Source: Halobacterium sp. DL1 (GTDB taxonomy: Archaea; Halobacteriota; Halobacteria; Halobacteriales; Halobacteriaceae). From it: 64,000 nt of DNA. The notes under the pieces are model-generated. The model saw only the letters and a program-made list of their open reading frames with translations, was not told the origin of the DNA and did not search any database. The DNA is taken from assembly GCA_000230955.3 (NCBI GenBank), contig CP007060.1:682001-746000 (forward strand), written 5' to 3'. A program made the translations under genes and the position numbers. This document shows, piece after piece, positions 40,603 to 48,841 of the stretch (position 1 is its first letter; every line of letters starts with the position of its first letter).

Positions 40603-40705
40603 CTGTTCCTTCCAGCGAACTACGGTCGAGGGACAGAGCCGTGTTTCCGGCACACACTCCCCGTAACCGCCTACAGAATCGACCGGGGAACTCGGTGAAC
40701 TCTCC
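40590..40705 (+). repeat. att-like repeat B: tRNA-Tyr tail plus ~100 bp of chromosomal flank
   Basis: Partner of repeat A. It directly adjoins the chromosomal PAP2-like gene, so it is probably the original sequence downstream of tRNA-Tyr. Confidence 0.75.
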
Positions 40706-40728
40706 GTGCAGCCGACTCCGAGGGTCAG

Positions 40729-41433
40729 TCAGGAGGTCGTCGCGCCCAGCTCCGGTCGCAGTGACCCGGACGCCTGCACCCAGTAGACGCCGCCGACAAC
40801 GAGGGCAGCGACGAGGAACCCGCCGACGGACTGCTCCCACGTGTGTGCGTCCAGGTAGATGCGGTTCGGGACCATCACGACGGGAAAGACGAGGAGCGGC
40901 CAGAACCGCCGGTCGACGAGCGTGAGGTAGAGCGCGGGCATCAGCGAGATGATGACGTGCCCGGAGATGTTCCAGAACGGCGAGACGAGGGCGTACGGCG
41001 CGGTCACTGCGGCGAGCGCCTGCATCGCGCCCGGCACGAGCGGCCCCCAGTCGAAGTGCCGCCACACGACCCACATCAGTCCCGCGGCGATGAGGAGGCC
41101 GCTGGCGACGAGCGCGTCCATCACGGCGCTGTTCCCCTTCGTCGCCTCGAGGACGCCACCGCCGACGACGAGGAAGTACGCGACGGTCGGCAGAACCGAG
41201 AGCAAGCCGACGCCGAGGAACGCACCGAGGCGACGCCAGAGCACCGCCCGGTCGAGGTCCTGCCTGGCCCACTCGTGGTGGACGAGCAGGGCGATGCCGA
41301 CCCCGAGGACGTTGATGGGGTGGACGACGTACGGGTAGTACTCCATCGTCTGGGATACCAGGCCCATCACCCAGTAGTACGGTATCACGCCGGAAAGGGC
41401 CTGTGTCGGAGTAGACCCGACGCCGCGGCTCAC
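40729..41433 (-). CDS. PAP2-like membrane phosphatase
   Basis: 234 residues if GTG 41433 is the start (ATG at 41367 is an alternative). Six or so membrane helices. The phosphatase motifs are partly visible: SGHVIISLMPAL (P-S-G-H motif without Pro-Ser before it: ISGH) and NRIYLDAHTWEQSVGGFL, equal to R-x5-H with Gln where the usual Asp follows. Thus it belongs to the PAP2 superfamily, which hydrolyses lipid phosphates, but activity may be altered. It is divergent from the 127-residue gene, with overlapping promoter sequence (GTAAGTGGC). Confidence 0.7.
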   Translation of the reverse strand: MSRGVGSTPTQALSGVIPYYWVMGLVSQTMEYYPYVVHPINVLGVGIALLVHHEWARQDLDRAVLWRRLGAFLGVGLLSVLPTVAYFLVVGGGVLEATKGNSAVMDALVASGLLIAAGLMWVVWRHFDWGPLVPGAMQALAAVTAPYALVSPFWNISGHVIISLMPALYLTLVDRRFWPLLVFPVVMVPNRIYLDAHTWEQSVGGFLVAALVVGGVYWVQASGSLRPELGATTS

Positions 41434-41478
41434 TGGGCCGGCACGCAGCGTAAGTGGCTTCGTCGCGTACGTCGTGGC

Positions 41479-41862
41479 ATGGAGGAAATCGAACTCGGCC
41501 AGGCGACAATCGTGTACGAGGACGAGGACGGCATCACGGAGGAGACCGTCGCGAACGAGCAGCTGGTGTACGCCCGCGACCACTGGATGATCCGGACGGG
41601 CACCGACGACGAGGGCAACGACCTGATGCAACAGATTCCGGCGAGCCGCGTCTACCGCGTCAGCCGGAACGTCGAGCGCTTCGAGGAGGAGGCCCAGACG
41701 GTGCGCCACCGCGTCGAGACGCTCGCCAGCGACCTCCGCGAGCGGCTCCCGATGGACATCGGCGAGGGCGGCCGCCGCTCGCGCCGGGACCGGGGTGGCG
41801 AGCGCGACGTCGAGCCGACGACGGTTCCCGTTGAGGGCTCCGACGACGACGAGAAGGCCTGA
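41479..41862 (+). CDS. Conserved haloarchaeal protein, 127 residues, unknown function
   Basis: ATG at 41479. A compact acidic beta-rich N-terminal part (MEEIELGQATIVYEDEDGITEETV; WMIRTGTDDEGNDLMQQIPASRVYRVSR) and a basic/acidic flexible tail (GEGGRRSRRDRGGERD). No known domain is recognised. Stands alone, convergent with the sensor kinase gene 24 nt away. Confidence 0.7.
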   Translation: MEEIELGQATIVYEDEDGITEETVANEQLVYARDHWMIRTGTDDEGNDLMQQIPASRVYRVSRNVERFEEEAQTVRHRVETLASDLRERLPMDIGEGGRRSRRDRGGERDVEPTTVPVEGSDDDEKA

Positions 41863-41886
41863 TTCTTCAGACGGGAACCACCGTTC

Positions 41887-44157
41887 TCAGGCGCTGTCGA
41901 ACCCCGTTATCTCGAACCGCGTCCCGGACGCCACGTCCTCCGAGCGGCAGTCGGTCACCGTGATTTCGCCGCGGTGGGCTTCGACGATCTCCGCGACGAT
42001 GGCGAGGCCGAACCCCGTGCCGTCGTCCGCGGTCGTGTACCCAGGGTCGAAGACGGAGTCCCGCTCCTCGGGCGGAATCCCCGGCCCGTCGTCGGCCACG
42101 TAGAACCCGCCGTCGTCGAGCGCGCCGACGCGGACCGTCACGCTATCGGCGGTCGAGGCGCCGTGTTCCACCGAGTTCCGGAAGAGGTTCTCGAGGAGGT
42201 GCTGGACGCGCTCGGGGTCGGCCTCGACGGCGACGTCGTCCTCGACGCGGAGTTCGGCGCTCTCTGTCTCGACGACCTGCCAGGACTGTTCGGCGACCTC
42301 GGCGAGGCGGACGGGCTCCGTCTCACCGACGGTCCGTCCCTCCCGCGCGAGTTCGAGCGTCCGCTCGACGATCTCGTCCATCCGGTCGAGCGCGTCGCTC
42401 GCGATTTGGAGGCCCTCGCTGTCGGTTGTCTCCCGGGCGAGTTCCACGCGCCCGCTCGCCACGTTCAGCGGACTGCGGAGGTCGTGGGAGACGACGCTGG
42501 CGAACTCCTCCAGTCGCTCGTTCTGCCGTTCGAGTTCGGCGGCGTACGTCCGCAGGTCGCGCTCGCGCTCGAGACGGGTGAGCGTCTCGCGGGCGTGTTT
42601 CACGAGCAGCTCCGTGAGCTCGAGGTCGGTCTCGTCGAACGCGCCGGTCTCCCTGGCGACCGCCTGGAACATGCCGTAGTCGTTGATGGGGACGGTTATC
42701 GCCGACCCGTACGTGGGGTCCGCGGGTGCGACGTCGTGCTCGCTGAGGTCCTCGGCGAGGATCGACTCGCCGGTCCGGTAGGACTTCGCGGCGAAGCTGT
42801 CCTCCGCGTCGACGGGGACCGCCCCGTGGTACTCCTCCTCGGGGATGTCGTCTGGCATCGCCTTCGGGACGAGTTCGTCGCCCTCGACGCCGTCGACGAT
42901 GCCGCGGTCGAAGTCGAGGACGTCCTCGCCGGCGGTGACGAGGAGGTTGTACACCTCGTCGGCCGACGTACACGCCTCGATGTCGGCGGCGACGTCGTGG
43001 AGTGCCTTCACCTTCTCCTGCTGCTCCTGGAGGCGGCGCTCGCGCTCGATCTGCTCGGTGACGTCCTGGGCGAAACTCAGCCCGGCGAACACGTCTCCAT
43101 CGCCGTCGCGCAGCGGCGCCGTCCACACGCGCCAGTGTCGCCCGTCGGCCCCGATGGTCGTGCTACCGATCTCGCCGTCCTCGATGGTGGTCCGGAACAC
43201 CGGTTCGAGGGCGGCGATCGTGTCGTCGGGGTACACCTCTGATATCCGGCTGCCCTCCAGTACGTCCGCGGGGGGTAGCGTGTCGCCGAGCGCGACGCCC
43301 TCTGCGAGCGTGTATCGGAGGTCCTCGTCGTACATCGCGACGGCGCCGTTCGGGAAGTGCTCGGCGAGGGTCCGGTAGCGTTGCTCGCTCTCGGCGAGTT
43401 TGCGCTCGCCCTCCTTGCGCTCGCTGACGTCCCGGGTCATCGCCAGCACCTGCGTCTGCCCGTTGATGACGGTCCGCTTGAGGTGGACCTCCACCCAGAA
43501 CTCCGCGCCGTCCTTCGGGTCGAAGCGCCACTCGAAGGTCTGCGGGCCCTCCTTCATCGCGCGGCGGACGCGCTCCTGGGCCTCCGCCTGCGAGAACGCC
43601 GGTTCGTCTGCGCTGAACTCCGTGACGTCCATCTCGAGGAGCGCCGACCGGTCGTAGCCGAGCATCTCGCTGGCCCGCGAGTTCACGTCGTTGACCGCGC
43701 CCGTCTCGGGGTCGTGGAGGAAGATGGCGTCGGCGGCCTTCTCGAAGATCTCCCGGTAGCTCGTCCGGGACTCGTGCTGTTCGACGGCGTTGCGCACGCG
43801 GTTCGCGAGCAGCGCGTACTGGTCGGTGCCGCGTTCCTTCTGGAGGTAGTCGGTGGCGCCGGCGGAGATGGCGTCGCTGGCAACCTCCTCGCTGCCCTTC
43901 CCCGTGAACAGCACGAACGGCAGGTCGGGGTGGCGGTCACGGAGTTCGTCGAGGAACTCCAGGCCGTCCATTCCCGGCATGTCGTAGTCCGAGACGACGC
44001 AGTCGACGCGTTCCTCGCGGAGTCTGTCGAGGGCGTCCTTCGGCGACGTCGCGGTCAGCACCTCGAGACAGTCGTCCTCTCGCTCGAGGAACTCCGCCGC
44101 GAGGTCGGCGAAGTCCGGTTCGTCGTCGACGTGGAGGACTCGAATGGCCGGGTCCAT
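41887..44157 (-). CDS. Hybrid sensor histidine kinase: receiver-PAS-PAS-GAF-HisKA-HATPase
   Basis: 756 residues from ATG at 44155-44157. Receiver domain with Asp10-Asp11-type acidic pair and phospho-acceptor Asp57 (VVSDYDMPGMDG), FTGKG Lys near 105; PAS 1 (SYREIFEKAADAIFLHD), PAS 2 (RYRTLAEHFPNGAVAMYDED), GAF-like domain (ADIEACTSADEVYNLLVTAGEDVLDFDRGIVDGV), His kinase dimerisation domain with His558 (SVVSHDLRSPLNVA), and ATP-binding boxes N (LLENLFRNSVEHG) and G1/G2 (DDGPGIP, GTGFGLAI). A typical haloarchaeal cytoplasmic sensor; the N-terminal receiver suggests input from another kinase. Signal unknown. Confidence 0.93.
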   Translation of the reverse strand: MDPAIRVLHVDDEPDFADLAAEFLEREDDCLEVLTATSPKDALDRLREERVDCVVSDYDMPGMDGLEFLDELRDRHPDLPFVLFTGKGSEEVASDAISAGATDYLQKERGTDQYALLANRVRNAVEQHESRTSYREIFEKAADAIFLHDPETGAVNDVNSRASEMLGYDRSALLEMDVTEFSADEPAFSQAEAQERVRRAMKEGPQTFEWRFDPKDGAEFWVEVHLKRTVINGQTQVLAMTRDVSERKEGERKLAESEQRYRTLAEHFPNGAVAMYDEDLRYTLAEGVALGDTLPPADVLEGSRISEVYPDDTIAALEPVFRTTIEDGEIGSTTIGADGRHWRVWTAPLRDGDGDVFAGLSFAQDVTEQIERERRLQEQQEKVKALHDVAADIEACTSADEVYNLLVTAGEDVLDFDRGIVDGVEGDELVPKAMPDDIPEEEYHGAVPVDAEDSFAAKSYRTGESILAEDLSEHDVAPADPTYGSAITVPINDYGMFQAVARETGAFDETDLELTELLVKHARETLTRLERERDLRTYAAELERQNERLEEFASVVSHDLRSPLNVASGRVELARETTDSEGLQIASDALDRMDEIVERTLELAREGRTVGETEPVRLAEVAEQSWQVVETESAELRVEDDVAVEADPERVQHLLENLFRNSVEHGASTADSVTVRVGALDDGGFYVADDGPGIPPEERDSVFDPGYTTADDGTGFGLAIVAEIVEAHRGEITVTDCRSEDVASGTRFEITGFDSA

Positions 44158-44293
44158 CGCAGATGTGCAGAACTGTCTAGAACACTGTATATGGTTTCCG
44201 GTTCCGCAAACCACGCCGCAGCGTCCGGCTGTACTGTCGGCCAGGCGGAATCATCAGCGCTTCCGGGTGCAAGTATTACGCCCGGCAGTCCCG

Positions 44294-44303
44294 AAAATAT
44301 TTT
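44294..44303 (+). promoter_or_regulatory. TATA box of the receiver-like/MinD-like operon
   Basis: AAAATATTTT lies 26-35 nt upstream of the GTG at 44329; it is the strongest AT-rich run in the divergent region with the sensor kinase. Confidence 0.6.
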
Positions 44304-44328
44304 GCCGGGGGCGCGTCTATCGGACTCC

Positions 44329-44802
44329 GTGACACTCCTGGTCGCTGACGACGACCGACCGTCCCTGTCGGCACTGCTCGCCGCCGACGTGGTCTCGGTC
44401 GAGACGGACGCGGTCGCTGCCGCCCTCGCCCGCGACGACCCCGACGTGGTCGTCGTCGACGGGGACTCCGTAGCCGACGCGCGGGCTGTCGTCGCTGACA
44501 TCCGAGCGAACGCACCCGACGCCACTGTCGTCGTAATCGGGGCCACAGACGTGGGTGCCGACGTGACGACTGCGACCAGCGACGAGCGGTCCGTCCGGGC
44601 GGCCGTCGAGCGCGCCAGACGGGTCACCGACTACCGGGAGTCGGTGGCCGACCTGTTCGACGCGTGTCGGGACCGCGCGCTCGGGCGCCCGGACGACGAC
44701 CTCCGGGAGCGCCGGCGCGAGGCCGACGACCAGTTCGACCAGTTGCCCGAGGACCACGAGACGTTCGCCGCCGCGCTCCGCACCGACGAGAACGATGGTT
44801 GA
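44329..44802 (+). CDS. Receiver-like protein cotranscribed with a MinD-like ATPase
   Basis: 157 residues from GTG at 44329-44331. The start TLLVADDDRPSLSALL and VVVVDGDSVAD resemble a response-regulator receiver (acidic pair, then a beta-strand Asp in VVDGD), but the Lys of the receiver is replaced (VVVIGATD), so it may be a pseudo-receiver. The C-terminal helical part (SVADLFDACRDRALG; ERRREADDQFDQL) is charged. Its end overlaps the MinD-like gene by 8 nt. No close named relative is recalled. Confidence 0.7.
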   Translation: MTLLVADDDRPSLSALLAADVVSVETDAVAAALARDDPDVVVVDGDSVADARAVVADIRANAPDATVVVIGATDVGADVTTATSDERSVRAAVERARRVTDYRESVADLFDACRDRALGRPDDDLRERRREADDQFDQLPEDHETFAAALRTDENDG

Positions 44803-45568
44803 GGCGTTCGCCGTCGCCAGCGGGAAGGGTGGCACCGGGAAGACGACGAGCACGCTCGCGCTCGGGATGGCGCTCGCCGAGGACCACGACGTGACGGTCG
44901 TCGACGCTGACACCGGGATGGCGAACCTCCTCTTCCACGCGGGCCTCGCTGACGCCGACGTGACACTCCACGACCTCCTGCTCGCCGACAGCGACGCCAC
45001 CGTCTCCGACGCCGTCTACGAGCGCTTCGGCCTGAAGGTCTTCCCGTGTGGGACGAGCCTCGCGGACTTCCGCGCGGCCGACCCGGACCGCCTCCGCGAC
45101 GTGGTGGCGGACCTCGCCGCCGACACGGACGTCCTCCTCCTGGACTCGCCGGCGACGCTGTCCAGTCGGAGCGCCGTCCTCCCCGTGGTGCTCGCCGACC
45201 GCGCGGTGCTCGTCGTCCAGCCGACGATACCCGCGCTCTCGGACGGCCTGAAGGTCCAGGAGTACGCGGCGTCGTACGGCACGGGCGTCGCCGGCGTCAT
45301 CTTCAACAAGGTCCAGGACCCGGCCGCCGTCGAGCGCGTCGCCGAACAGTCCGAGCGCTACTTCGAGGGGCCGACGCTCGGCACCGTCCCCGAGGCCGAC
45401 GCGGTGCGCGCGGCGCGCCGTGCGGGCGAACCGCTGCTCGCCCACGCCCCGGAGAGCGACGCCGCGGCCGCCTACCGGACCATCGCGGACGCCATCGACG
45501 TCCAGGACACGGCGGCCGACACGGTGGCCGACCGCTTCCGGAACGCCGTCGTCCCCGAGCAGCCATGA
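44795..45568 (+). CDS. MinD/ParA-family ATPase
   Basis: 257 residues. Deviant Walker A GKGGTGKTT at about residues 10-18, switch I-like DADTGMANL, Walker B VLLLDSPAT (DSPA rather than DxxAG), and VVQPTIPALSDGLKVQEYA and GVIFNKVQD motifs of the MinD-like branch in archaea. C-terminal extension (~45 residues) lacks an obvious membrane-targeting helix. Such ATPases position cell poles, pili or archaella; adjacency to the pilus-like operon and a receiver-like gene suggests a role in its localisation. Overlap ATGA with the next gene. Confidence 0.88.
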   Translation: MVEAFAVASGKGGTGKTTSTLALGMALAEDHDVTVVDADTGMANLLFHAGLADADVTLHDLLLADSDATVSDAVYERFGLKVFPCGTSLADFRAADPDRLRDVVADLAADTDVLLLDSPATLSSRSAVLPVVLADRAVLVVQPTIPALSDGLKVQEYAASYGTGVAGVIFNKVQDPAAVERVAEQSERYFEGPTLGTVPEADAVRAARRAGEPLLAHAPESDAAAAYRTIADAIDVQDTAADTVADRFRNAVVPEQP

Positions 45569-46077
45569 GCGATCTGACGTTCTCCCGGGTCGTCGAGGAC
45601 GCGAGCGAAGCGCTCTCGCTCGCCCTCGACCGTGAACTCTCCGGACACGCCGTGTTCACGCCACAGGACGCGCTCCTCCTCGACGGCGACGGCGCGGGCG
45701 TCGTCGCGTTCGCGGACGGCGTGCCGACGCACGTCGTCCACACCGGGACGGACCGCGGCGGCAGCGCGGCGCTCGCGGACCTCGCCGAACCGGGGCCGCT
45801 CCGCGTCGAGTGCTACGCGGGCGAGGACGGCCCCGTCCCCCGGACGGACCGCACCGCTGTCGCACCGGACACGCCCGCTGACCGACTCGCCGGCGACGAC
45901 GACCTCGCCGCACGCACCCGGGCGGCCGCCGACGTGGAGGACGCCACCGAGAACGTGGACGCGGTGGAGGCGTTCCTCGCCGACGAGCAGAAGGTCGAGG
46001 CCATCCGGGAGCGCGCCCGCGAGGAGGCCGCCGAGCGTGCCGAAGAGTGGGGATTCGAGGACCTCGCCGAGGACTGA
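45565..46077 (+). CDS. Acidic protein of unknown function, last gene of the MinD-like operon
   Basis: 170 residues from ATG at 45565-45567, overlapping the MinD-like stop. N-terminal half of alternating strands (VVAFADGVPTHVVHTGTDRGG; LRVECYAGEDG), then a long charged helix (AVEAFLADEQKVEAIRERAREEAAERAEEWGF) that may mediate self-assembly. It is unlike any family I can name; operon context links it to the MinD-like ATPase. Confidence 0.7.
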   Translation: MSDLTFSRVVEDASEALSLALDRELSGHAVFTPQDALLLDGDGAGVVAFADGVPTHVVHTGTDRGGSAALADLAEPGPLRVECYAGEDGPVPRTDRTAVAPDTPADRLAGDDDLAARTRAAADVEDATENVDAVEAFLADEQKVEAIRERAREEAAERAEEWGFEDLAED

Positions 46078-46134
46078 CGAGCGCCGCCGAGCCTCGGGAC
46101 GAGTCTGGGACGTGACCGCGGTCGGTCGCGAGCG

Positions 46135-46632
46135 CTACCGCGGCCGCACGACTCGGCTGAATCGCGTCGTTCCGTCCGGCGTCGTGACGCGGACGTCGAA
46201 CGCCACGGCGACCACGACGGTCTCGCCCGCGCGCTCCTGGACGACGACACCGCCGAGCGTCTCACACGCGCCGAACTCCCGGCCGTCACCCGACGGACAG
46301 CCGACCCGGGACGCAAGCGTAGCGTTCTCGGTGACGTTCACGGCGACGCCCCGACCGAGTCGCGCCCGCTCGAGCGTCCGCACTCGCGGGTCCAGTCTGT
46401 CCCGCATCCGGTCGACCGCTGCTTCGCGCTCCCCCCAGGCGGCGCCGGTCGCAGCTTCGGCTGCGTCGTCGACGATTCTGTCGAGGGACCGCGAGACGTG
46501 CGACCCGTGGTCGGCGTCCACGTCGGCGACGGCGGGCGCGTAGCCGAACTGGAGGTACGCCGCGACGACCGGGACGAGCGCGAGCGCGGCGATGACCGCG
46601 GCGACGAGCACGAGCTGGCCGCGGTCAGTCAC
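46135..46632 (-). CDS. Pilin-like/secretion-associated protein 5 of the pilus-like operon
   Basis: 165 residues from GTG at 46630-46632 (GTGA overlap with the upstream stop; an earlier GTG is less likely). A short charged start (MTDRGQLV) precedes a hydrophobic helix (LVAAVIAALALVPVVAAYLQFG), the pilin-like N-helix arrangement, followed by a soluble domain with a Cys pair (RVGCPSGDGREFGACETL). Likely exported by the PilB/PilC system. It may belong to the haloarchaeal DUF7261 group (number from memory, unverified). Confidence 0.7.
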   Translation of the reverse strand: MTDRGQLVLVAAVIAALALVPVVAAYLQFGYAPAVADVDADHGSHVSRSLDRIVDDAAEAATGAAWGEREAAVDRMRDRLDPRVRTLERARLGRGVAVNVTENATLASRVGCPSGDGREFGACETLGGVVVQERAGETVVVAVAFDVRVTTPDGTTRFSRVVRPR

Positions 46633-47039
46633 GCGTACCACACCCAGACGGTGACGCGGCCGCTGCCGGTCGGAACGTGCGCGACGCCGACCGCCACGTT
46701 CGACGGGCGCACGAACCCCACCGCGCCGTGTGGCGTCTCCACGCGGTACATGAGGTTGTCAGGGAGGATGCGGTCGACCCGGCGCTCCAGCGCGTCGGCC
46801 TCCCGGTCGAAGGCGTCCTCGGAGGCCGCGACCTCCGCGAGCCGCGTGCTCTCGCCGTGACTCGGTGCTTCGTTGCCCAGCACCGTCGCGGCGTCCTGGG
46901 CGTAGGCGTCGAGCTGGGCGTGCCGGGAGACGCCGACCTCCGGCACCCCGAACGCGAACGCGGTGGCGACGGCGACCACGAACAGCACGCCGATTCCCGC
47001 CTCGACGACGGGCAGGGACAGCTGGGCGCGCTCACGCAT
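46629..47039 (-). CDS. Pilin-like protein 4 of the pilus-like operon
   Basis: 136 residues. N-terminal MRERAQLSLPVVEAGIGVLFVVAVATAFAFG: a pilin-like helix preceded by charges; the residues after it form a coiled, acidic region (AYAQDAATVLGNEAP) and a beta-like end (GVAHVPTGSGRVTVWVWYA). Overlaps its neighbours by 4 and 8 nt. Confidence 0.68.
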   Translation of the reverse strand: MRERAQLSLPVVEAGIGVLFVVAVATAFAFGVPEVGVSRHAQLDAYAQDAATVLGNEAPSHGESTRLAEVAASEDAFDREADALERRVDRILPDNLMYRVETPHGAVGFVRPSNVAVGVAHVPTGSGRVTVWVWYA

Positions 47040-47688
47040 CGGCGGTCACCTCCAGGACGGCCTTCGTCGTGGTCTCGACGCGGTAGGTGACGGTGACGCT
47101 CCCCGCCACGAGGTCGCGGCTGGCGTCGAAGGAGAGTTCGACGGTGTCGTAGCGCGCGAGCGCGATATCGTACGTCCCGTCGAGGCCGCCGGGGTCGTGG
47201 AGGACCACGCGGTCGTTCGCGCGCACCGCCGTGACGCTGGCGCCCGGCCGCGGGTCGATCGTGAGCGTGGCGTTCGACGTCCGGCGTGGCAGCGTCACGG
47301 CGTCCCGGCCGGTGAGCGCTGGTTCGAACGTCCGTCGCTCGGCGTCCACGACGAGGACGATTCGCTGCATCGTCGCGCCGCCGTCGGGGTCCCCCTGTTC
47401 GAGAATCGGGTCGCCGCCGAGGCGCACCCGGATTGACGCATTCTCGGGGAGCGAGTCACTGCTCGCGTTCTCGACCGCGGCCCGTGAGAGGACGTTCGCG
47501 CGGACCGAAAGCGGCCCATCGGCGGCGACCAGTCGCTCCGACAGCGACCCCGCGAGCCGTGCGTCAGCCGGGTCGGCGTCCGCCCCAGCGAACGCGCTCG
47601 CGGCGAGACCGACAGTGACGCCCACGCTCGTGGTGACCAGCAACAGCGCAACCACGAGCGCCGGGAGGTTCGCCTGTGCGCGACTCAC
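47032..47688 (-). CDS. Pilin-like protein 3 of the pilus-like operon
   Basis: 218 residues. N-terminal helix (RAQANLPALVVALLLVTTSVGVTVGLAASAFA) after a short basic start, then a soluble domain with several beta strands and no Cys pair (ASIRVRLGGDP; ATMQRIVLVVDAERRTF; TYDIALARYDTVELSF). Start overlaps the upstream stop by 4 nt, its stop overlaps the next gene by 8 nt. Confidence 0.7.
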   Translation of the reverse strand: MSRAQANLPALVVALLLVTTSVGVTVGLAASAFAGADADPADARLAGSLSERLVAADGPLSVRANVLSRAAVENASSDSLPENASIRVRLGGDPILEQGDPDGGATMQRIVLVVDAERRTFEPALTGRDAVTLPRRTSNATLTIDPRPGASVTAVRANDRVVLHDPGGLDGTYDIALARYDTVELSFDASRDLVAGSVTVTYRVETTTKAVLEVTADA

Positions 47689-48143
47689 GCCGACCCCTCC
47701 GTGAGCACGACCACCAGCCCGCCGTCCGGATGTTGCTCCACGCGAACGACGGCGTCGCCGCCGGTCCAGTTCCCCCGCACGGAGCGCACCCGGTCGGGGA
47801 GCGAGAGCGGGGTCCGTCCACCCACTCGCTGATTCGCGTGGACGAGCACGAGCGCGTTTCCGTCGGCCTCGATGCGGTATCCCCGGCCACGGATGGTCCC
47901 CGGGAGGCTGACCCGGCGTTCGACAGCCACGTTTGCGCCGACCGGTGGAACCGCCTGCTCGACGCTCGCGGCGGCGTGCTGGAGCGTCCGCTCGCCCACC
48001 TCGTCGGCCGCCGCGGTGCGGGCGTTCGGCACCACGCTCCCGAACAGCGTCGTCGTCAGCAGCGCGACGAACATGACCACGATGCCGGCCTCGAGGGCCT
48101 TTCCGACCGAGGGCACGACCGCTCTCGACTGCTGGTCGCTCAC
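47685..48143 (-). CDS. Pilin-like protein 2 of the pilus-like operon
   Basis: 152 residues with N-terminal helix VGKALEAGIVVMFVALLTTTLFGSVVP after a 12-residue polar start (MSDQQSRAVVPS), an unusual, longer lead than its siblings. The rest is beta-rich (ANVAVERRVSLPGTIRGRGYRIEADGNALVLVHANQRVGG). Overlaps both neighbours by 4 nt. Confidence 0.68.
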   Translation of the reverse strand: MSDQQSRAVVPSVGKALEAGIVVMFVALLTTTLFGSVVPNARTAAADEVGERTLQHAAASVEQAVPPVGANVAVERRVSLPGTIRGRGYRIEADGNALVLVHANQRVGGRTPLSLPDRVRSVRGNWTGGDAVVRVEQHPDGGLVVVLTEGSA

Positions 48144-48841
48144 GACACCGACACCTCCGTCTCGTGGACCACGAGGTAGGCAGTCCGTACGCCCGGGAAG
48201 TCGGCGACGACGCTGTCGATGCCGTCCCCGTCGACGTCCCGGGTCGTCACCGTCGCGTTCAGCCGCTCGAACTGCCGCTCGAACGCCGCCGGGTGCGTGG
48301 TCTCGACGGCGACGCGGTAGCTCTCTCGGCCGAGCGACCGGCGGTGGTGGGTGACGTTCGAGCGGAGCGTGTACGACGCGCCGCCGCTGGCGGCCAGCGA
48401 GACGTCCCCCCGGAGTGCCGGCACGCTAACCACGAGCACGCGCGGGTCCGCCGACAACGGCACCGCTGTCCGTGTCTGGGACCACTCCGGTCCGTGTGTG
48501 ACAACCGACCCGGCGAGGTAGGTCGCGCCCCGCTCGCCGGCGCTGAACCGGAGCGCGTTCGCCTCGACGCGGGCGACCACGCCGCCGCTGTCGAGAACCC
48601 GGACGTCCCGGGCGAGGAGGTCGAGGTCGCCGCTCGTGAATGAGAGCTCGCCGCGCCGAACGCCGGTCGTCTCCACGGGCGCGAGCGCACCGTCGAGGTC
48701 CGCGGCGACACGTCGCGAGTCGCTAGCCGCCGCGTGCTGGTCGACGACCGTCCCGACGCTCGCGGTCAACATCCCGAGCGCGACGACGGTCACCCCGAGC
48801 AGGATGGCGACGCCGACGACGTTCGACTGCGCCCGGGTCAC
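48140..48841 (-). CDS. Pilin-like protein 1 of the pilus-like operon (archaeal pilin N-terminal type)
   Basis: 233 residues. Starts MTRAQSNVVGVAILLGVTVVALGM, very like the haloarchaeal type IV pilin N-terminus (R-A-x-S-x-V-I-G-x-x-x-x-x-x-x-V), so processing by the prepilin peptidase PibD before the helix is plausible. The large soluble part has Cys-free beta repeats. First pilin-like gene after the platform protein, overlapping it by 4 nt. Confidence 0.75.
   Translation of the reverse strand: MTRAQSNVVGVAILLGVTVVALGMLTASVGTVVDQHAAASDSRRVAADLDGALAPVETTGVRRGELSFTSGDLDLLARDVRVLDSGGVVARVEANALRFSAGERGATYLAGSVVTHGPEWSQTRTAVPLSADPRVLVVSVPALRGDVSLAASGGASYTLRSNVTHHRRSLGRESYRVAVETTHPAAFERQFERLNATVTTRDVDGDGIDSVVADFPGVRTAYLVVHETEVSVS

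Noticed and set aside
40517-41509. Long frame over repeat B and the PAP2-like gene
   Set aside because: Out of frame with the PAP2 motifs; Arg-rich; includes the tRNA remnant.
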